DNA of 64,000 nucleotides, taken from DATDPM01 sp963841995. Its GTDB lineage: Bacteria > Pseudomonadota > Alphaproteobacteria > DATDPM01. The stretch's first letter is position 1. Every line of letters begins with the position of its first letter. The stretch lies in the NCBI GenBank assembly GCA_963841995.1, contig CAWJEX010000004.1:142532-206531 (forward strand). Direction: 5' to 3'. Positions 20,609 to 31,566 of the stretch are shown in pieces. The position numbers were made by a program, and so were the translations under genes. The notes beneath the pieces are model-generated. The model did not search any database. It was given only the letters and a program-made list of their open reading frames with translations, and was not told where the DNA came from.

Positions 20609-22166
20609 ATGAGCAACACAACCGACCGTAACCGAGTCATTATTTTCGACACCACCCTGCGCGACGGCGAGCAGTCGCCCGGCGCTTCCATGACTTTGGA
20701 GGAAAAGCTGCGGATTGCCGCCGTCCTCGAGGAAATGGGTGTCGACGTCATCGAAGCCGGCTTCCCCATCGCCTCCAACGGCGATTTCGAGGCGGTGCGC
20801 GGCGTTGCCAAAGAGGTCAAGAATTCGATCGTCTGCGGCCTGGCCCGCGCGGTCCCCAAGGACATCGAACGCGCGGCCGAGGCTTTGGCTCCCGCCGAGC
20901 GCAAGCGCATCCATACCTTCATTTCGACCAGCCCTCTTCACATGCAGTACAAGCTGAAGATGGGTCCGAATTCGGTGCTGGAAGCGATTCATGACAGCGT
21001 TACCCTGGCGCGCCGCTTCACCGACGACGTGGAATGGAGCGCCGAAGACGGCTCGCGCACCGATCATGATTTTCTCTGCCGCTGCGTCGAGATCGCGATC
21101 AACTCTGGTGCCACCACGATCAACATTCCCGATACCGTCGGCTATTCGATCCCGTCGGAATTCGCCGAGTTGATCGCCATGCTGTTCCGCCGCGTGCCGA
21201 ATATCGACAAGGCGCAGATTTCGGTTCACTGCCACAACGACCTCGGCTTGGCGGTGGCCAATTCCCTGGCCGCGGTGCAACAGGGCGCGCGGCAAATCGA
21301 ATGCACCATCAACGGCCTTGGCGAGCGCGCCGGCAATGCGGCGATGGAAGAAATCGTGATGGCGGTCAAGACCCGCCACGATCTCATGCCCTATTACACC
21401 GGCGTCAAAAGCGAGATGATTATGCGGGCGTCGCATCTGGTGTCCTCGGTCACCGGTTTCGTCGTTCAGCCCAATAAGGCGATCGTCGGCGCCAACGCCT
21501 TTGCCCACGAATCCGGGATTCATCAGGACGGCATGCTGAAGCATGCCGGGACCTATGAAATCATGACCCCGGAATCCGTCGGCTTGACCCAGTCGAAGAT
21601 CGTGCTCGGCAAGCATTCCGGGCGTCACGCCTTCAACGAGAAGCTGACCGAGCTCGGCTACCGGTTGAACGACACCGACGCCGAAGACGCCTTCCGCCGG
21701 TTCAAGGACCTGGCCGACAAGAAGAAGGAAGTTTTCGACGAAGACATCGTCGCTCTGGTGGACGACGAAGTGGTGCGCGACAATGCGCGGATCAAATTCG
21801 TTTCGCTCGGCGTGGTGTGCGGCTCCCAAGGCCCGCAACGCGCGGATCTGACTTCTCGAAATCGACGGCAAGGAGGTCTCGACCTCGGCGACCGGCCGCG
21901 GACCCGTCGACGCCACCTTCAACGCGATCAAGCAACTGTTCCCCCACGAGGTGAATTTGCAGCTCTATCAGGTTCACGCCGTGACCCAAGGCACCGACGC
22001 CCAAGCCGAGGTGACCGTCCGCCTCGAAGAAAACGGGCGCACCGTCAATGGCCAGGGTGCGGATATCGACACGCTGGTCGGTTCCGCCCGCGCCTATGTC
22101 AATGCGCTGAACAAACTCATGCTGAAACGCGAAAAAACGGCTCCGGCCGCGGCACTTTCCGCATGA
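20609..22166 (+). CDS. leuA: 2-isopropylmalate synthase (frameshift in sequence)
   Basis: LeuA, first committed step of leucine synthesis. The HMGL-like catalytic domain starts IIFDTTLRDGEQSPGASM, and the metal-site HCHNDLGLAVANS is near residue 207. The frame breaks at 21850-21855 after GPQRADL; removing one base from GACTTC rejoins it to the leucine-sensing regulatory domain, whose C-terminal part (NLQLYQVHAVTQGTDA) is plain in the new frame to 22166. The total of 518 residues is normal, so a sequence error is likely. Confidence 0.92.
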
Positions 22167-22184
22167 TCCGAATCGTCACAAAAA

Positions 22185-22224
22185 ATGCCCCCCTGCGTTC
22201 CTGCGGCCGTGGGGGCATCCCTTT
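22185..22224 (+). terminator. rho-independent terminator after leuA
   Basis: The perfect stem ATGCCCCC / GGGGGCAT (22185-22192 and 22211-22218) is followed by CCCTTTT. It sits 18 bases after the leuA stop and 44 bases before mreB, separating the leucine and cell-shape units. Confidence 0.75.
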
Positions 22225-22261
22225 TCCCGCGGACCGATTTCAGCGTGTGAGGTAACCCCGG

Positions 22262-23302
22262 ATGTTTTCGAGATTGCTTGGCATGCTGTCGGCCGACATG
22301 GCGATAGACCTCGGCACCGCCAATACCCTGGTTTACGTGAAGGGCCGCGGCATCGTGCTGAACGAGCCGTCGGTGGTTGCGATTGCCGAAGTCAAAGGCA
22401 AAAAGCAAGTGCTGGCCGTCGGCGATGAAGCGAAGATGATGCTGGGCCGGACCCCCGGCAACATCCAGGCGATTCGTCCTTTGCGTGATGGAGTCATCGC
22501 CGATTTCGAAGTCGCGGAAGAAATGATCAAGCATTTCATCCGCAAGGTTCACAACCGCCGCACCTTCGCCAGCCCCCAAGTCATCGTTTGCGTGCCATCC
22601 GGATCGACCGCGGTCGAGCGCCGCGCCATCGTCGAATCGGCGGAAGCGGCGGGGGCCCGGCGCGTTTATCTCATTGAAGAGCCGATGGCGGCGGCAATTG
22701 GTGCCGGGCTTCCGGTCACCGAACCCACCGGCTCGATGGTGGTCGACGTTGGCGGCGGCACCACGGAAGTTGCGGTCCTGTCGCTCGGCGGCATTGTCTA
22801 TTCGCGCTCGGTCCGTGTCGGCGGCGACAAGATGGATGAAGCAATCATCGCCTATATCCGCCGCCACCATAACCTTCTCGTCGGCGAAAGCAGCGCGGAG
22901 CGCATCAAAAAGGAAATCGGCACGGCTTGCCCCCCGGAAGACGGCGAAGGCAAGGTGATGGAGATCAAGGGCCGGGATCTAATGAACGGCGTGCCGAAGG
23001 AATTGGTCATCAGCCAGCGCCAGATTGCCGAAAGCCTGTCGGAACCGGTCGGCGCCATCATCGAAGCGGTCAAAGTCGCCCTCGAGCACACCGCGCCCGA
23101 ATTGGCGGCGGATATCGTCGACAAGGGTATCGTGCTCACCGGCGGCGGCGCGCTGCTGGGCAATCTCGATTTCGTGCTGCGGCACGCCACCGGTTTGCCG
23201 GTGTCGATCGCCGAAGACGCGCTGTCTTGCGTGGCGCTCGGCACGGGACGCTGTTTGGAACAGATGAAAACGCTGAAAAACGTTCTCATCAGCATGTATT
23301 GA
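22262..23302 (+). CDS. mreB: rod-shape actin homologue MreB
   Basis: A 346-residue bacterial actin that guides lateral wall synthesis. It has an N-terminal amphipathic helix (MFSRLLGML), phosphate loop DLGTANTLVYVKG, connecting motif VVDVGGGTTEVAVLSLGG and adenosine motif VLTGGGALLGN. It is the first gene of mreB-mreC-mreD-mrdA-rodA. Confidence 0.97.
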   Translation: MFSRLLGMLSADMAIDLGTANTLVYVKGRGIVLNEPSVVAIAEVKGKKQVLAVGDEAKMMLGRTPGNIQAIRPLRDGVIADFEVAEEMIKHFIRKVHNRRTFASPQVIVCVPSGSTAVERRAIVESAEAAGARRVYLIEEPMAAAIGAGLPVTEPTGSMVVDVGGGTTEVAVLSLGGIVYSRSVRVGGDKMDEAIIAYIRRHHNLLVGESSAERIKKEIGTACPPEDGEGKVMEIKGRDLMNGVPKELVISQRQIAESLSEPVGAIIEAVKVALEHTAPELAADIVDKGIVLTGGGALLGNLDFVLRHATGLPVSIAEDALSCVALGTGRCLEQMKTLKNVLISMY

Positions 23303-23353
23303 GCCACTGAATGAGGCCGTCCCCATTGGACGGTAGAAGCGGGGGAGTAAAAC

Positions 23354-24229
23354 GTGAAGCAGCGCAAGGGTTCGGTCCTGCGCTTGGCGACTCCAGTCAA
23401 GGTCCTGGTTCAGCGGTTCGCGTTCCTGGCCCTGATTGCGGCGACGTTTGCCCTCATGATGCTCGGCAAGGCGGATGTGGTGGTCCTGGAGCGCGTGCGC
23501 GCGGTCGCCGCCGATGCCATCGCCCCCATTCTCGACGCCCTATCGCGGCCGGCGGCGACGATTTCGGAAATGATGGACCGGATTCATCAGATCGCCGCGG
23601 TCGATGCGGAAAATGCGCGGCTTCGCGCCGAAAACGACCGCCTGTTGAATTGGCAACACGTTGCCCGTCAGCTTTCCGCGGAAAACACCCAGCTCAAATC
23701 GCTCCTCAATTTCTCGCCGGCGGCGGCGCAAAGCTTCGTCACCGCGCGGGTCATTGCCGATGCGGGCGGCGCCTTCGTTCGCAGCTTGCTCGTCAATGCC
23801 GGCGAGCGTGAGGGCGTCAAAAAGGGCAACGCCGTCGTCACCGGCGACGGGCTGGTCGGAAGGGTGGTCACGGTGGGCGACCGGGCGGCCCGCGTTCTCT
23901 TGATCACCGATCTCAATTCCCGAATTCCCGTCGAAATCGAAAGCTCGCGGGAGCAGGCGGTTCTGGCGGGGGACAACACCAATCTACCCGAAATCGTCCA
24001 CATGGCCGATCACGTCACGGTGGCGGTGGGCGATCGGGTGATCACCTCGGGAAGTGCCGGCGTGTTTCCGCCCGGGCTCCCGGTTGGCGTCGTCACCGCC
24101 GTCAACGGTTCCGACATCAGGGTCCAACCCTTCGTCGAGTGGAGCCGGCTCGAATATGTCCGGGTAGTCGATTTCGGCACGAACGGAATTCTTCTTCCCA
24201 GCATCGAGCGATCTCCGGCAAGGCGCTAA
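23354..24229 (+). CDS. mreC: rod-shape-determining protein MreC
   Basis: A 291-residue bitopic protein linking MreB to PBP2 in the periplasm. It has a membrane helix at about 24-42, a coiled coil at about 65-115 (DAENARLRAENDRLLNWQ), then the two beta domains typical of MreC. The stop lies 3 bases before mreD. Confidence 0.93.
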   Translation: MKQRKGSVLRLATPVKVLVQRFAFLALIAATFALMMLGKADVVVLERVRAVAADAIAPILDALSRPAATISEMMDRIHQIAAVDAENARLRAENDRLLNWQHVARQLSAENTQLKSLLNFSPAAAQSFVTARVIADAGGAFVRSLLVNAGEREGVKKGNAVVTGDGLVGRVVTVGDRAARVLLITDLNSRIPVEIESSREQAVLAGDNTNLPEIVHMADHVTVAVGDRVITSGSAGVFPPGLPVGVVTAVNGSDIRVQPFVEWSRLEYVRVVDFGTNGILLPSIERSPARR

Positions 24230-24232
24230 GGC

Positions 24233-24748
24233 ATGTACACGACCTTCTGGCAGCGCCTCGATACGATCGCGCGCCGGATGCTGCCTGTCGCGGTCACCCT
24301 GCTGCTGGCGCTATTCGCGGGCACGCCCTTTCACATTCCCGGATTCGGCGAAATGGCGCCGGCGGTGGTTTTAATCTCGATCTATTACTGGACGATTTTC
24401 CGTCCCGATCTCTTGCCGACACCCGCCGTCTTCGCCATCGGATTGGTGCAGGATGTGCTCACCGGCACGCCCTTGGGCGTGAACGCCTTGGTCCTGCTTT
24501 TGGTTTTCGCGGTGGTGCTGGGCCAGCGCCGGTTCTTCCTCGGCAAGTCGTTCTTGGTCATGTGGTGGGGATTCCTGCTGATCGTCGCCGGCGCCATGGC
24601 CGGTCTCTGGATGATCCTCTCCAGCCTCGACGGCACGATCATCAATCCTTTGCCAGCGGTATTCCAAGGCGCGTTGACGGTGGCGGTGTTTCCGCTTTTG
24701 ACTTGGGTCTTCATCCGCTCGCAGCAGGCCCTTTTGCGGGGCGTCTGA
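24233..24748 (+). CDS. mreD: rod-shape-determining protein MreD
   Basis: A 171-residue polytopic inner-membrane protein with about five hydrophobic segments and the MreD-like stretch FAIGLVQDVLTGTPLGVNAL. It is tightly packed between mreC and mrdA, which fits its role in the elongasome. Confidence 0.9.
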   Translation: MYTTFWQRLDTIARRMLPVAVTLLLALFAGTPFHIPGFGEMAPAVVLISIYYWTIFRPDLLPTPAVFAIGLVQDVLTGTPLGVNALVLLLVFAVVLGQRRFFLGKSFLVMWWGFLLIVAGAMAGLWMILSSLDGTIINPLPAVFQGALTVAVFPLLTWVFIRSQQALLRGV

Positions 24749-24749
24749 G

Positions 24750-26625
24750 ATGTATCGCGACTACGTTCAATTCAAAGGATTCAGCCGGCGGGCAGTGCTT
24801 CTCGGCGGCGCGCAGTTGGTCCTCGCCTCCGCGCTGGTCGGGCGCCTTTATTACCTCCAAGTCATGGAAGCCGCCCGCTACAAGAAGTTGTCGGAATCGA
24901 ATCGCATTTCGCTCCGTCTCTTGGCGCCGCCTCGCGCCCTGATCGTCGACCGCTTCGGTAAGCCGCTCGCCCAGAATAAGCAGAACTACCGCGTCGTCAT
25001 CGTCGCCGAGCAGACGCCGAACCTGGAACAAACCCTCGATGCCCTGGGCCAGATCATTCAGATCAACGATTACGATCGCCGCCGCGTGACGAAAGAGGTC
25101 AGTCGCAAGCGGCCGTTTCTTCCCGTCACGGTGCGCGAAAATCTGACCTGGGAGGAAGTGACCAGGGTCGAGGTGAACACGCCCGATCTCCCGGGTGTCA
25201 CCATCGACACCGGCCAGAGCCGGGAATATGTGCTGGGGGATGCCGCGGCCCACGTCATCGGCTATGTGGGGGCGGTGGCGGAAATCGGAACTCGGCGACG
25301 ATCCGCTGCTCGAAATCCCGGGCTTCCGCATCGGCAAGAACGGCATCGAAAAAACTTACGATCTGGCCTTGCGCGGCAAGGCCGGCACCAGCGAGGTTGA
25401 GGTCAATTCGATCGGCCGCGTGATCCGGGAATTGGACCGGGACGAAGGCAAGCCCGGCGCCCAGATCGTGCTGACGCTGGACAGCGATTTGCAGAAATTC
25501 GCAGTCGACCGGCTGGGCGAAGATTCGGCGGCGGCGGTGGTCATGGATATTCACACCGGCGGCGTTCTGGCGATGGCCTCCACCCCCGGATTCGATCCCG
25601 ATATTTTCAATCAGGGGATGACCGAAACCACCTGGCATCAGCTCACCACCGATCCCAAGGTTCCACTCGGCAACAAGGCGATCGCAGGCCAATACGCGCC
25701 GGGCTCGACCTTCAAGACCATGGTGGCGCTGGCCGCGCTCGAGGACAAGGTCGTGACGTCCGACCACCGGGTCGTCTGCAACGGTTCCGTCCACCTGGGC
25801 GATGCCGTCTTCCATTGCTGGAAGAAGGAAGGCCACGGACAGCTCGATATGCACGGCGGGATCATGCATTCCTGCGACGTTTATTTCTACGACGTTGCGC
25901 GACGGGTCGGGATCGACCGCGTCGCCGAAATGGCGCGCCGTTTCGGCATCGGTTCTTTGTCCGGCATCGATTTGCCGGGCGAACGTCCCGGGTTGATGCC
26001 GAATTCGGATTGGAAGGAAGCGGAATTCGGCGTGTCCTGGCAGCCGGGCGAAACCCTCGTCGCCGGCATCGGCCAGGGCTACACGCTGGCGACACCCTTG
26101 CAGCTGGCGGTGATGGCGGCGCGGCTCGCCAATGGCGGCAATGCCGTGGTCCCCCATCTGAGCCACGATACCGTCGACCGTGACAGCATGCGGCCGCGCG
26201 CGGCACCCGACTTTTCGCCGGTCGGGGTTTCGGCGGAGTCGCTCAAGGTCGTAACCGACGGCATGATCGCGGTCTCCAACGACCCGCATGGAACCGCTTA
26301 TGCCGCGCGCATCCTGGAGGCCGGGTTCGAATTGGGCGGCAAGACCGGAACCTCGCAAGTGCGGCGCATTTCCAAGGCCGAACGCCTGAGCGGCGTCAAG
26401 AAGAACGAGGATCTGCCCTGGGAAGAACGCGACCATGCGCTGTTCATCAGTTTTGCGCCCATTGATGGACCACGATTTGCGTGCTGCGTCGTGATCGAAC
26501 ATGGCGGCGGCGGCTCCAAGGTGGCCGCACCGATCGCCCGCGACATTCTGCTCGAGACCCAAAAGCGGCATCCGAAGACGGGCCCGCTCGCCCGCGATCC
26601 GGACGGCCCGGACGGAAAAGCATAA
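24750..26625 (+). CDS. mrdA: penicillin-binding protein 2 (frameshift in sequence)
   Basis: Elongation-specific peptidoglycan transpeptidase (class B PBP). Membrane helix at about 15-35, PBP dimerisation domain, then the transpeptidase domain with SxxK (GSTFKTM), an SxN-like SCD and KTGTS. The reading frame breaks at 25281-25293; removing one base gives GAATC and joins IGYVGAVAE to the conserved LGDDPLLEIPGFRIGKNG, making a 624-residue protein. All catalytic motifs are intact, so a sequence error is the better explanation. Confidence 0.93.
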
Positions 26626-26641
26626 AAGGAAAAGCCTAGAT

Positions 26642-27784
26642 ATGTGGTTTTCCCGGCAAGGCGCGTTTCAGATCATCGATAAGATTCCGCAGATCAACTG
26701 GCTCCTGATTCTGCTGCTGGGGGCGATTTCCTCGGTCGGTTTCGCGATGCTCTATTCGGCGAGCAACGGCAACCTCGATCCCTGGGCGATGCGGCAGATG
26801 ATCCGTTTTGCGATCGGCGTCGGCCTGATGATCTTCGTGGCGCTGATCGATATCCGCTATCTCCTGCGCTACGCCTATGTCGCCTATTTCGTCGGCCTCG
26901 CTTTGCTCATCGTCACCGAAATCGCCGGCGCCATCGGCATGGGCGCCCAGCGCTGGATCGATGTCGGCGTTTTCCAAATTCAGCCGTCCGAAATCATGAA
27001 AGTAACGCTTGTGTTGGCGCTCGCCCGCTATTTCCACGGACTGACCCAGGAGGAAATCCGCAAGCCCACGGTCATCTTCTTCCCAACCCTTCTGGTCGGC
27101 GTTCCCGCCTTGCTGGTGTTGAAGCAGCCCGATCTCGGCACCGCCCTCATTCTCGTGCTGGTCGGCGGGATCATGTGTTTCCTCGGCGGCATCCGGATGT
27201 GGAAATTCGTGCTCGCCTTCGGGGGGGCGGTCGGCATCGTGCCCATCGCCTGGCGTTTCTTGCGCGATTACCAAAAGCGCCGCATCGAAACCTTCCTCGA
27301 TCCCGAATCCGATCCCCTGGGCTCGGGCTATCACATCATGCAGTCGAAGATAGCCCTCGGTTCCGGCGGCGTTTTCGGCAAAGGTTTCTTGGCCGGCAGC
27401 CAGAGCCACCTCAATTTTCTGCCCGAAAAGCAGACCGATTTCATCTTCACCATGCTGGCCGAAGAATTCGGCATGATGGGCGGCATCGCCGTGCTCGGGC
27501 TTTATGCGCTGGTCCTGGTCTACGGGCTGTCGATTGCGCTGCGCTGCCGCCACCAATTCGGGCGGCTGCTGGCGATGGGCATCACCAGCAGCTTCTTCAT
27601 GTCGATGTTCATCAATGTCGCGATGGTGATGGGCCTGATCCCGGTGGTCGGCGCGCCGCTGCCTCTCGTCTCCTATGGCGGCTCGGCGATGATGACAATT
27701 CTGCTCGGTTTCGGCTTCGTGATGTCAGCCCATGTTCACCGCGACATCCGCATCCCGAGGCGCACCACCATCCTCAATTCCTAA
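26642..27784 (+). CDS. rodA: peptidoglycan glycosyltransferase RodA
   Basis: A 380-residue SEDS-family polymerase that works with PBP2. About ten membrane segments, plus the SEDS hallmarks AQRWIDVGVFQIQPSE, LPEKQTDFIFTMLAEEFGM and PLVSYGGSAMM. The ATG at 26642 follows mrdA by 16 bases; the upstream in-frame extension lies inside mrdA and is not used. Confidence 0.95.
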   Translation: MWFSRQGAFQIIDKIPQINWLLILLLGAISSVGFAMLYSASNGNLDPWAMRQMIRFAIGVGLMIFVALIDIRYLLRYAYVAYFVGLALLIVTEIAGAIGMGAQRWIDVGVFQIQPSEIMKVTLVLALARYFHGLTQEEIRKPTVIFFPTLLVGVPALLVLKQPDLGTALILVLVGGIMCFLGGIRMWKFVLAFGGAVGIVPIAWRFLRDYQKRRIETFLDPESDPLGSGYHIMQSKIALGSGGVFGKGFLAGSQSHLNFLPEKQTDFIFTMLAEEFGMMGGIAVLGLYALVLVYGLSIALRCRHQFGRLLAMGITSSFFMSMFINVAMVMGLIPVVGAPLPLVSYGGSAMMTILLGFGFVMSAHVHRDIRIPRRTTILNS

Positions 27785-27959
27785 GGGTCTTGGCGGCTTT
27801 CGCCGGAAACCAGGCTGGAGTCGGCTCTTTTCCCCCGCCCCAAACCCCTGATTTTCAGCTGATTTGCCGGCATTTCCACCGTCATCGACAAAGCCGGCTG
27901 GCTTTGCTATATGGCCGCCCTTGACCGCGTATTGCCCTTGTCATCGCAGTGGCTACGGG

Positions 27960-28035
<76 letters not shown>

Positions 28036-28504
28036 ATATTTCAATGACTTAGGAACCACCTCTCAAAAATTTTGCAATTCCGGTCAGCGGGTTTTGCAAA
28101 ATCCGTTCACCTATGGTGCGCAACGAAAACGGGCGGAGCTTTCGAAGACCTCCGGCGACACAACCAAAGCGCGTTACCTTTGGTATTTTGTAGCGAATCC
28201 ACCATGCGGGCCCTAATTGCCGCACGCGCCGATAGTGTCGTGGGCCGTGAACTCATAAAAATTGGGAGTGATAGCAGCCCATGAGCTTCCGCTTCCCGGC
28301 CGAAAGCCGTCATCCTTAATCTGTTGTGGGACGTCGCAGAAGTGCCAAAACCGGACTCCCTTGCTTCCGGGCATGAGAGTGGCAGGCATCGAGAATCCAG
28401 CGTGCCGATCGATCGATCACGCTGCATGCATGATCCGTATCCCGTCCTTCGTCGGGCTTTGCAAGTTCAAATCGGGGACACGCATTGGCCGAGACCGACA
28501 CTTG
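28036..28504. other. intergenic stretch after tRNA-Lys
   Basis: About 470 bases with no supportable gene, no tRNA fragment and no arm repeat. Short open frames exist on both strands but lack ribosome binding sites and resemble degraded sequence. Confidence 0.6.
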
Positions 28505-29398
28505 CTAATGATACCGATTTGATTGGTCCGTGGAGTCGATGTTGCCGAACAACTTCACGACGTCCGATTTGACTCGGGCTGGTCGGTGCCCCGTCTGGGC
28601 CAGCTGTTGGGTCCGACCGATGCGCGGCAAGGTCGCAAACAGGTAGATTCCCGCGCTTAGGGTAGTGATCCAGAAGCTACTGGGCCAGTTGGTATAGAAA
28701 GCCAGGGTGATCCCTGACCAGGCTTCCAGCAGAGCGAGGCCGGCGGAGAGGAGGAGCCCTTTTCCGATTCCGGTCGTCAGGCGCTGCGCGGCAGCCGCCG
28801 GGCCGACCATTAGGCTGAAAACCAGGAGCACGCCGACGATCTGCGCGCACTCGGCGGTCGCCAGTGCCACGATGGCCAGGAACAGCACGGAATAGAGCCG
28901 GAGCGAAACGCCCTTCGCCTCGGCCAGTTCCGGCTGCAGGCTCGCGAACAGCAACGGGCGCGAGATGACCGCGAGCGCTGCCACGCTCACGACGCCGAGC
29001 GCCAGGAGTGTCCACACGGTCCTGACATCGACCGCGAGCACGTTGCCGAACAGCAGCGCGGTCGCCTGCGTCGCATAGGCCGTGAAGAAGTGCAGGAACA
29101 GCAGGCCGAGGCCAAGCGACAGCGCGAGGACGATGCCGATCGCCACGTCGCGCTGGGCCAGGCGCTCACCCAAAAGGCCCATGCCGATGCCGGCCGCCAC
29201 GGTCATCACGACCATGCCCCAGAGCGGCGCAACGCCGACGAGAACCGCTCCCGTGGCGCCGGTGAAACCGACATGGGAAAGGGCATGGCCGGCGAAGGTC
29301 TGGCCGCGCAGCACCAGGAAGTAGCCGACCAGCCCCGAGACGATCGAGACGATGGTCGCCGCCGCGAAGGCGTTCTGCATGAAATCGTATTCAAGCAT
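28505..29398 (-). CDS. znuB: metal (Zn/Mn) ABC transporter permease
   Basis: A 297-residue ABC-3 family permease with about eight membrane segments; the N-terminal YDFMQNAFAAATIVSIVSGL and LRGQTFAGHALSHVGFTGA are typical of ZnuB/SitD-type proteins. It is downstream of the ATPase and binding protein on the same strand. The C-terminal end (HRPARVKSDVVKLFGNIDSTD) is unusual and may be altered at the island edge. Confidence 0.88.
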   Translation of the reverse strand: MLEYDFMQNAFAAATIVSIVSGLVGYFLVLRGQTFAGHALSHVGFTGATGAVLVGVAPLWGMVVMTVAAGIGMGLLGERLAQRDVAIGIVLALSLGLGLLFLHFFTAYATQATALLFGNVLAVDVRTVWTLLALGVVSVAALAVISRPLLFASLQPELAEAKGVSLRLYSVLFLAIVALATAECAQIVGVLLVFSLMVGPAAAAQRLTTGIGKGLLLSAGLALLEAWSGITLAFYTNWPSSFWITTLSAGIYLFATLPRIGRTQQLAQTGHRPARVKSDVVKLFGNIDSTDQSNRYH

Positions 29399-30234
29399 CG
29401 TCCTGAGGTGCTCCTTGGCAGATCGTGCGCGTGCGCGGACCCGTCGTCGTGGCGATGCACGTCGCGTTCCACGTCGTGGCCGCCGGACATGACGAAGATC
29501 CGGCCCTTCAGGCGGACGACGTCGATCTCGGATCCGTAGAGGCGCGACAGCACCGGCCCGGTGATCACTTCGTCGACGGTACCGAGCGCCGCTTGCCCCC
29601 GCCCGAGATAAAGCACGCGGTCGAGCGCGCCGAGCAGCGGGTTCAGCTCGTGGGCGCTGAACAGGACGGTGATCCCGAGTTCGGCCTGGAGCGACTTCAC
29701 CAGCTCCACCACCTCGCGCTGGTAGTGCGGGTCGAGGCTGAGCAGCGGCTCGTCGAGCAGCAGCAGCCGCGGACGGCCGATCAGCGCCTGGGCCAGCAGC
29801 AGACGCTGCCGTTCGCCGCCGGACGTCTCGGCCAGCGGTCGTCGCGCCAGCTCGCCGGCGCCGACCAGATCGAGCACGCGATCGACTTCGGCACGAGCGG
29901 CCTTGCCCGGGAATGGCATGCCCAGTCGGTGGCCATCGACGACCCTGGCGACGAAGTCCCAGCCGCTCAGGCGTATGGTGCCGACGGCGCTGCGAACCTG
30001 CGGCATGTAGCCGATCGCCGGGTTGCCCCGCGCCGCCGGCCGGCCGAGCACGCGGATGCTGCCCCGGCTTGGCGGCAGCAGGCCAAGGACGGCGCGCATC
30101 AGTGTCGTCTTGCCGGCGCCGTTCGGTCCGAGCACGCCGACGAACTCGCGTGCTGCGATCTCCAGGCTGACACCGTCCAGCACGACGCGGCCGCCGAGCG
30201 TCAGCGTCACGTCGCGGAACTCGATCGCGTTCAC
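29206..30234 (-). CDS. znuC: metal (Zn/Mn) ABC transporter ATPase
   Basis: ABC ATPase: Walker A GPNGAGKTT, signature TSGGERQRLLLAQAL, Walker B LLLLDEP, plus a His/Asp-rich stretch near residue 255. Homologues end near residues 250-280. Here the frame stays open for another 64 codons inside znuB with no sensible sequence, so the real stop is probably lost through a small sequence change near 29400-29440. The ATPase core itself is intact. Confidence 0.8.
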   Translation of the reverse strand: MNAIEFRDVTLTLGGRVVLDGVSLEIAAREFVGVLGPNGAGKTTLMRAVLGLLPPSRGSIRVLGRPAARGNPAIGYMPQVRSAVGTIRLSGWDFVARVVDGHRLGMPFPGKAARAEVDRVLDLVGAGELARRPLAETSGGERQRLLLAQALIGRPRLLLLDEPLLSLDPHYQREVVELVKSLQAELGITVLFSAHELNPLLGALDRVLYLGRGQAALGTVDEVITGPVLSRLYGSEIDVVRLKGRIFVMSGGHDVERDVHRHDDGSAHAHDLPRSTSGRCLNTISCRTPSRRRPSSRSSRGWSATSWCCAARPSPAMPFPMSVSPAPRERFSSALRRSGAWS

Positions 30235-31110
30235 GGGGTCTGATCCTGGAGCGCTCGATCTACGGCATCAAGCTCGCTCAGCATCCAGGACTGGTAGTTC
30301 TTGCCGGCAGGCTCGGTCTCGGTGGCGCCGACCACGGGGATGTGCGAGGCCCTGGCAATCTTCTCCATCCGTTCGGCGGTCGGATCCGTGGCCTGGCTGT
30401 TGTAGATCAGCAGCCTGACTTGATGCGTCTTGAGATCGTTCTCGAAGGCGGCGATGTCCGAAGCGCTTGGTTCGGTGTTGTTCATCACGGCAATCTGGAA
30501 GGACTGATTCCTGACCTGCATGCCGAGCGCGTCGAACATGTAGCCGAAGATCGGCTCCGTCGCGGTGACGGGCGTGCCGGCCAACCGCTGGCGGAGTTCG
30601 GCGATCTTCGCCTGGATCGGTTTCACTGAAGTCCTCGAAGCGCGCCAGGCGCTGCTCGTATCCGACCTTGTGGCCAGGATCATCCGCGATCAGGGCTTCG
30701 GAGAGGGTTTTCGCCAGCGCCAGCATGGTGGCCGGGTCGTACCAGATATGCGGATTGTCGCCGGTCTTCTTGCCGACCAGATCGGCGACGACGATCGTCT
30801 TGCGATTGGTCGAGCGAGCGGCCCGGAGCAGCTTCTCCATCCACGGGTCGTAATCGATGCCGCTGTAGATGACGATGCGCGCGGCCGAGACATCCCGGCC
30901 CACCGACGGACTCACCTCGAACAGATGCGGGTCCTGGTCGGGGTTGCTGAGGATGCTGGTCACCTTCACGTCCGGACCGCCGATCTGCTCGGCGATGTCG
31001 CCGTAGAAGTTCTCGGCGGCGACGATGTTGACCGGCTGAGCTTCCGCCTGTGCTAGCACAGGCGCTGCGACCAGGGCTGCGAGAGCGGCCAAGGCGGAAA
31101 GCTTTTTCAT
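30231..31110 (-). CDS. znuA: metal ABC transporter substrate-binding protein (frameshift in sequence)
   Basis: Cluster-9 binding protein for Zn or Mn: signal peptide 1-22, metal-ligand segments DPHLFE and NPHIWYDP. The frame breaks at 30633-30628 after RLARFED; removing one base from GACTTC (minus strand) restores VKPIQAKIAELRQRLAGTP and the rest of the C-terminal lobe, total 292 residues. It lacks the long His-rich loop of classical ZnuA, so Mn is also possible. It overlaps znuC by 4 bases. No regulator or operator was recognised upstream, where an IS remnant begins 16 bases away. Confidence 0.82.
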
Positions 31111-31125
31111 CCTGATCCCCGGTCC

Positions 31126-31512
31126 CTACCAAAAACTGTATCCGGCGGTATCGATGATGCAGGCCGCCAAGTGCGGGGATTGCGCCGACCCGGCCAAATC
31201 GCTCGAATGGTCGCTGATTCCGTGCGCCTTTGCTAGGAACAAATGTGTCCGAGCCTCGTTGTCGTAGGTCATGTAGGCATTCAGGAACCGGCGCAGGTCG
31301 GTTTCGCCGAACACCACAACATAATCGATGCACTCCCGGCGGATTAAGTCGATAAGTTGTTCGACACAGCCGTTCTGCAAGGGTGACCCTGGAGCGGTCG
31401 GTCGATCACGAATTCCTATCGTGCGCAGACGTCGCGTGACGACATGACCGTAGGCCGCATCCCGATCTCGGATCAGGTGGCGCGGGACATTGTTCCATGG
31501 AAAAGCTTCCAT
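31126..31512 (-). pseudogene. DDE transposase, C-terminal remnant
   Basis: A 128-residue fragment of an integrase-core (rve) transposase: PRHLIRDRDAAYG and PLQNGCVEQLIDLIRRECIDY are hallmarks of the DDE domain, followed by YNEARTHLFL-like sequence (here YDNEARTHLFL). The N-terminal half and element ends are missing. It directly abuts the promoter side of znuA. Confidence 0.75.
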
Positions 31513-31566
31513 GATCTGTCGCGCAATCTGGCCTGACGGATTTTTAATACCAGCGGATAGCAGAGA

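Noticed and set aside
20558..21931. Long minus-strand open frame opposite leuA
   Set aside because: Antisense shadow of conserved leuA; high-GC DNA gives long spurious frames.
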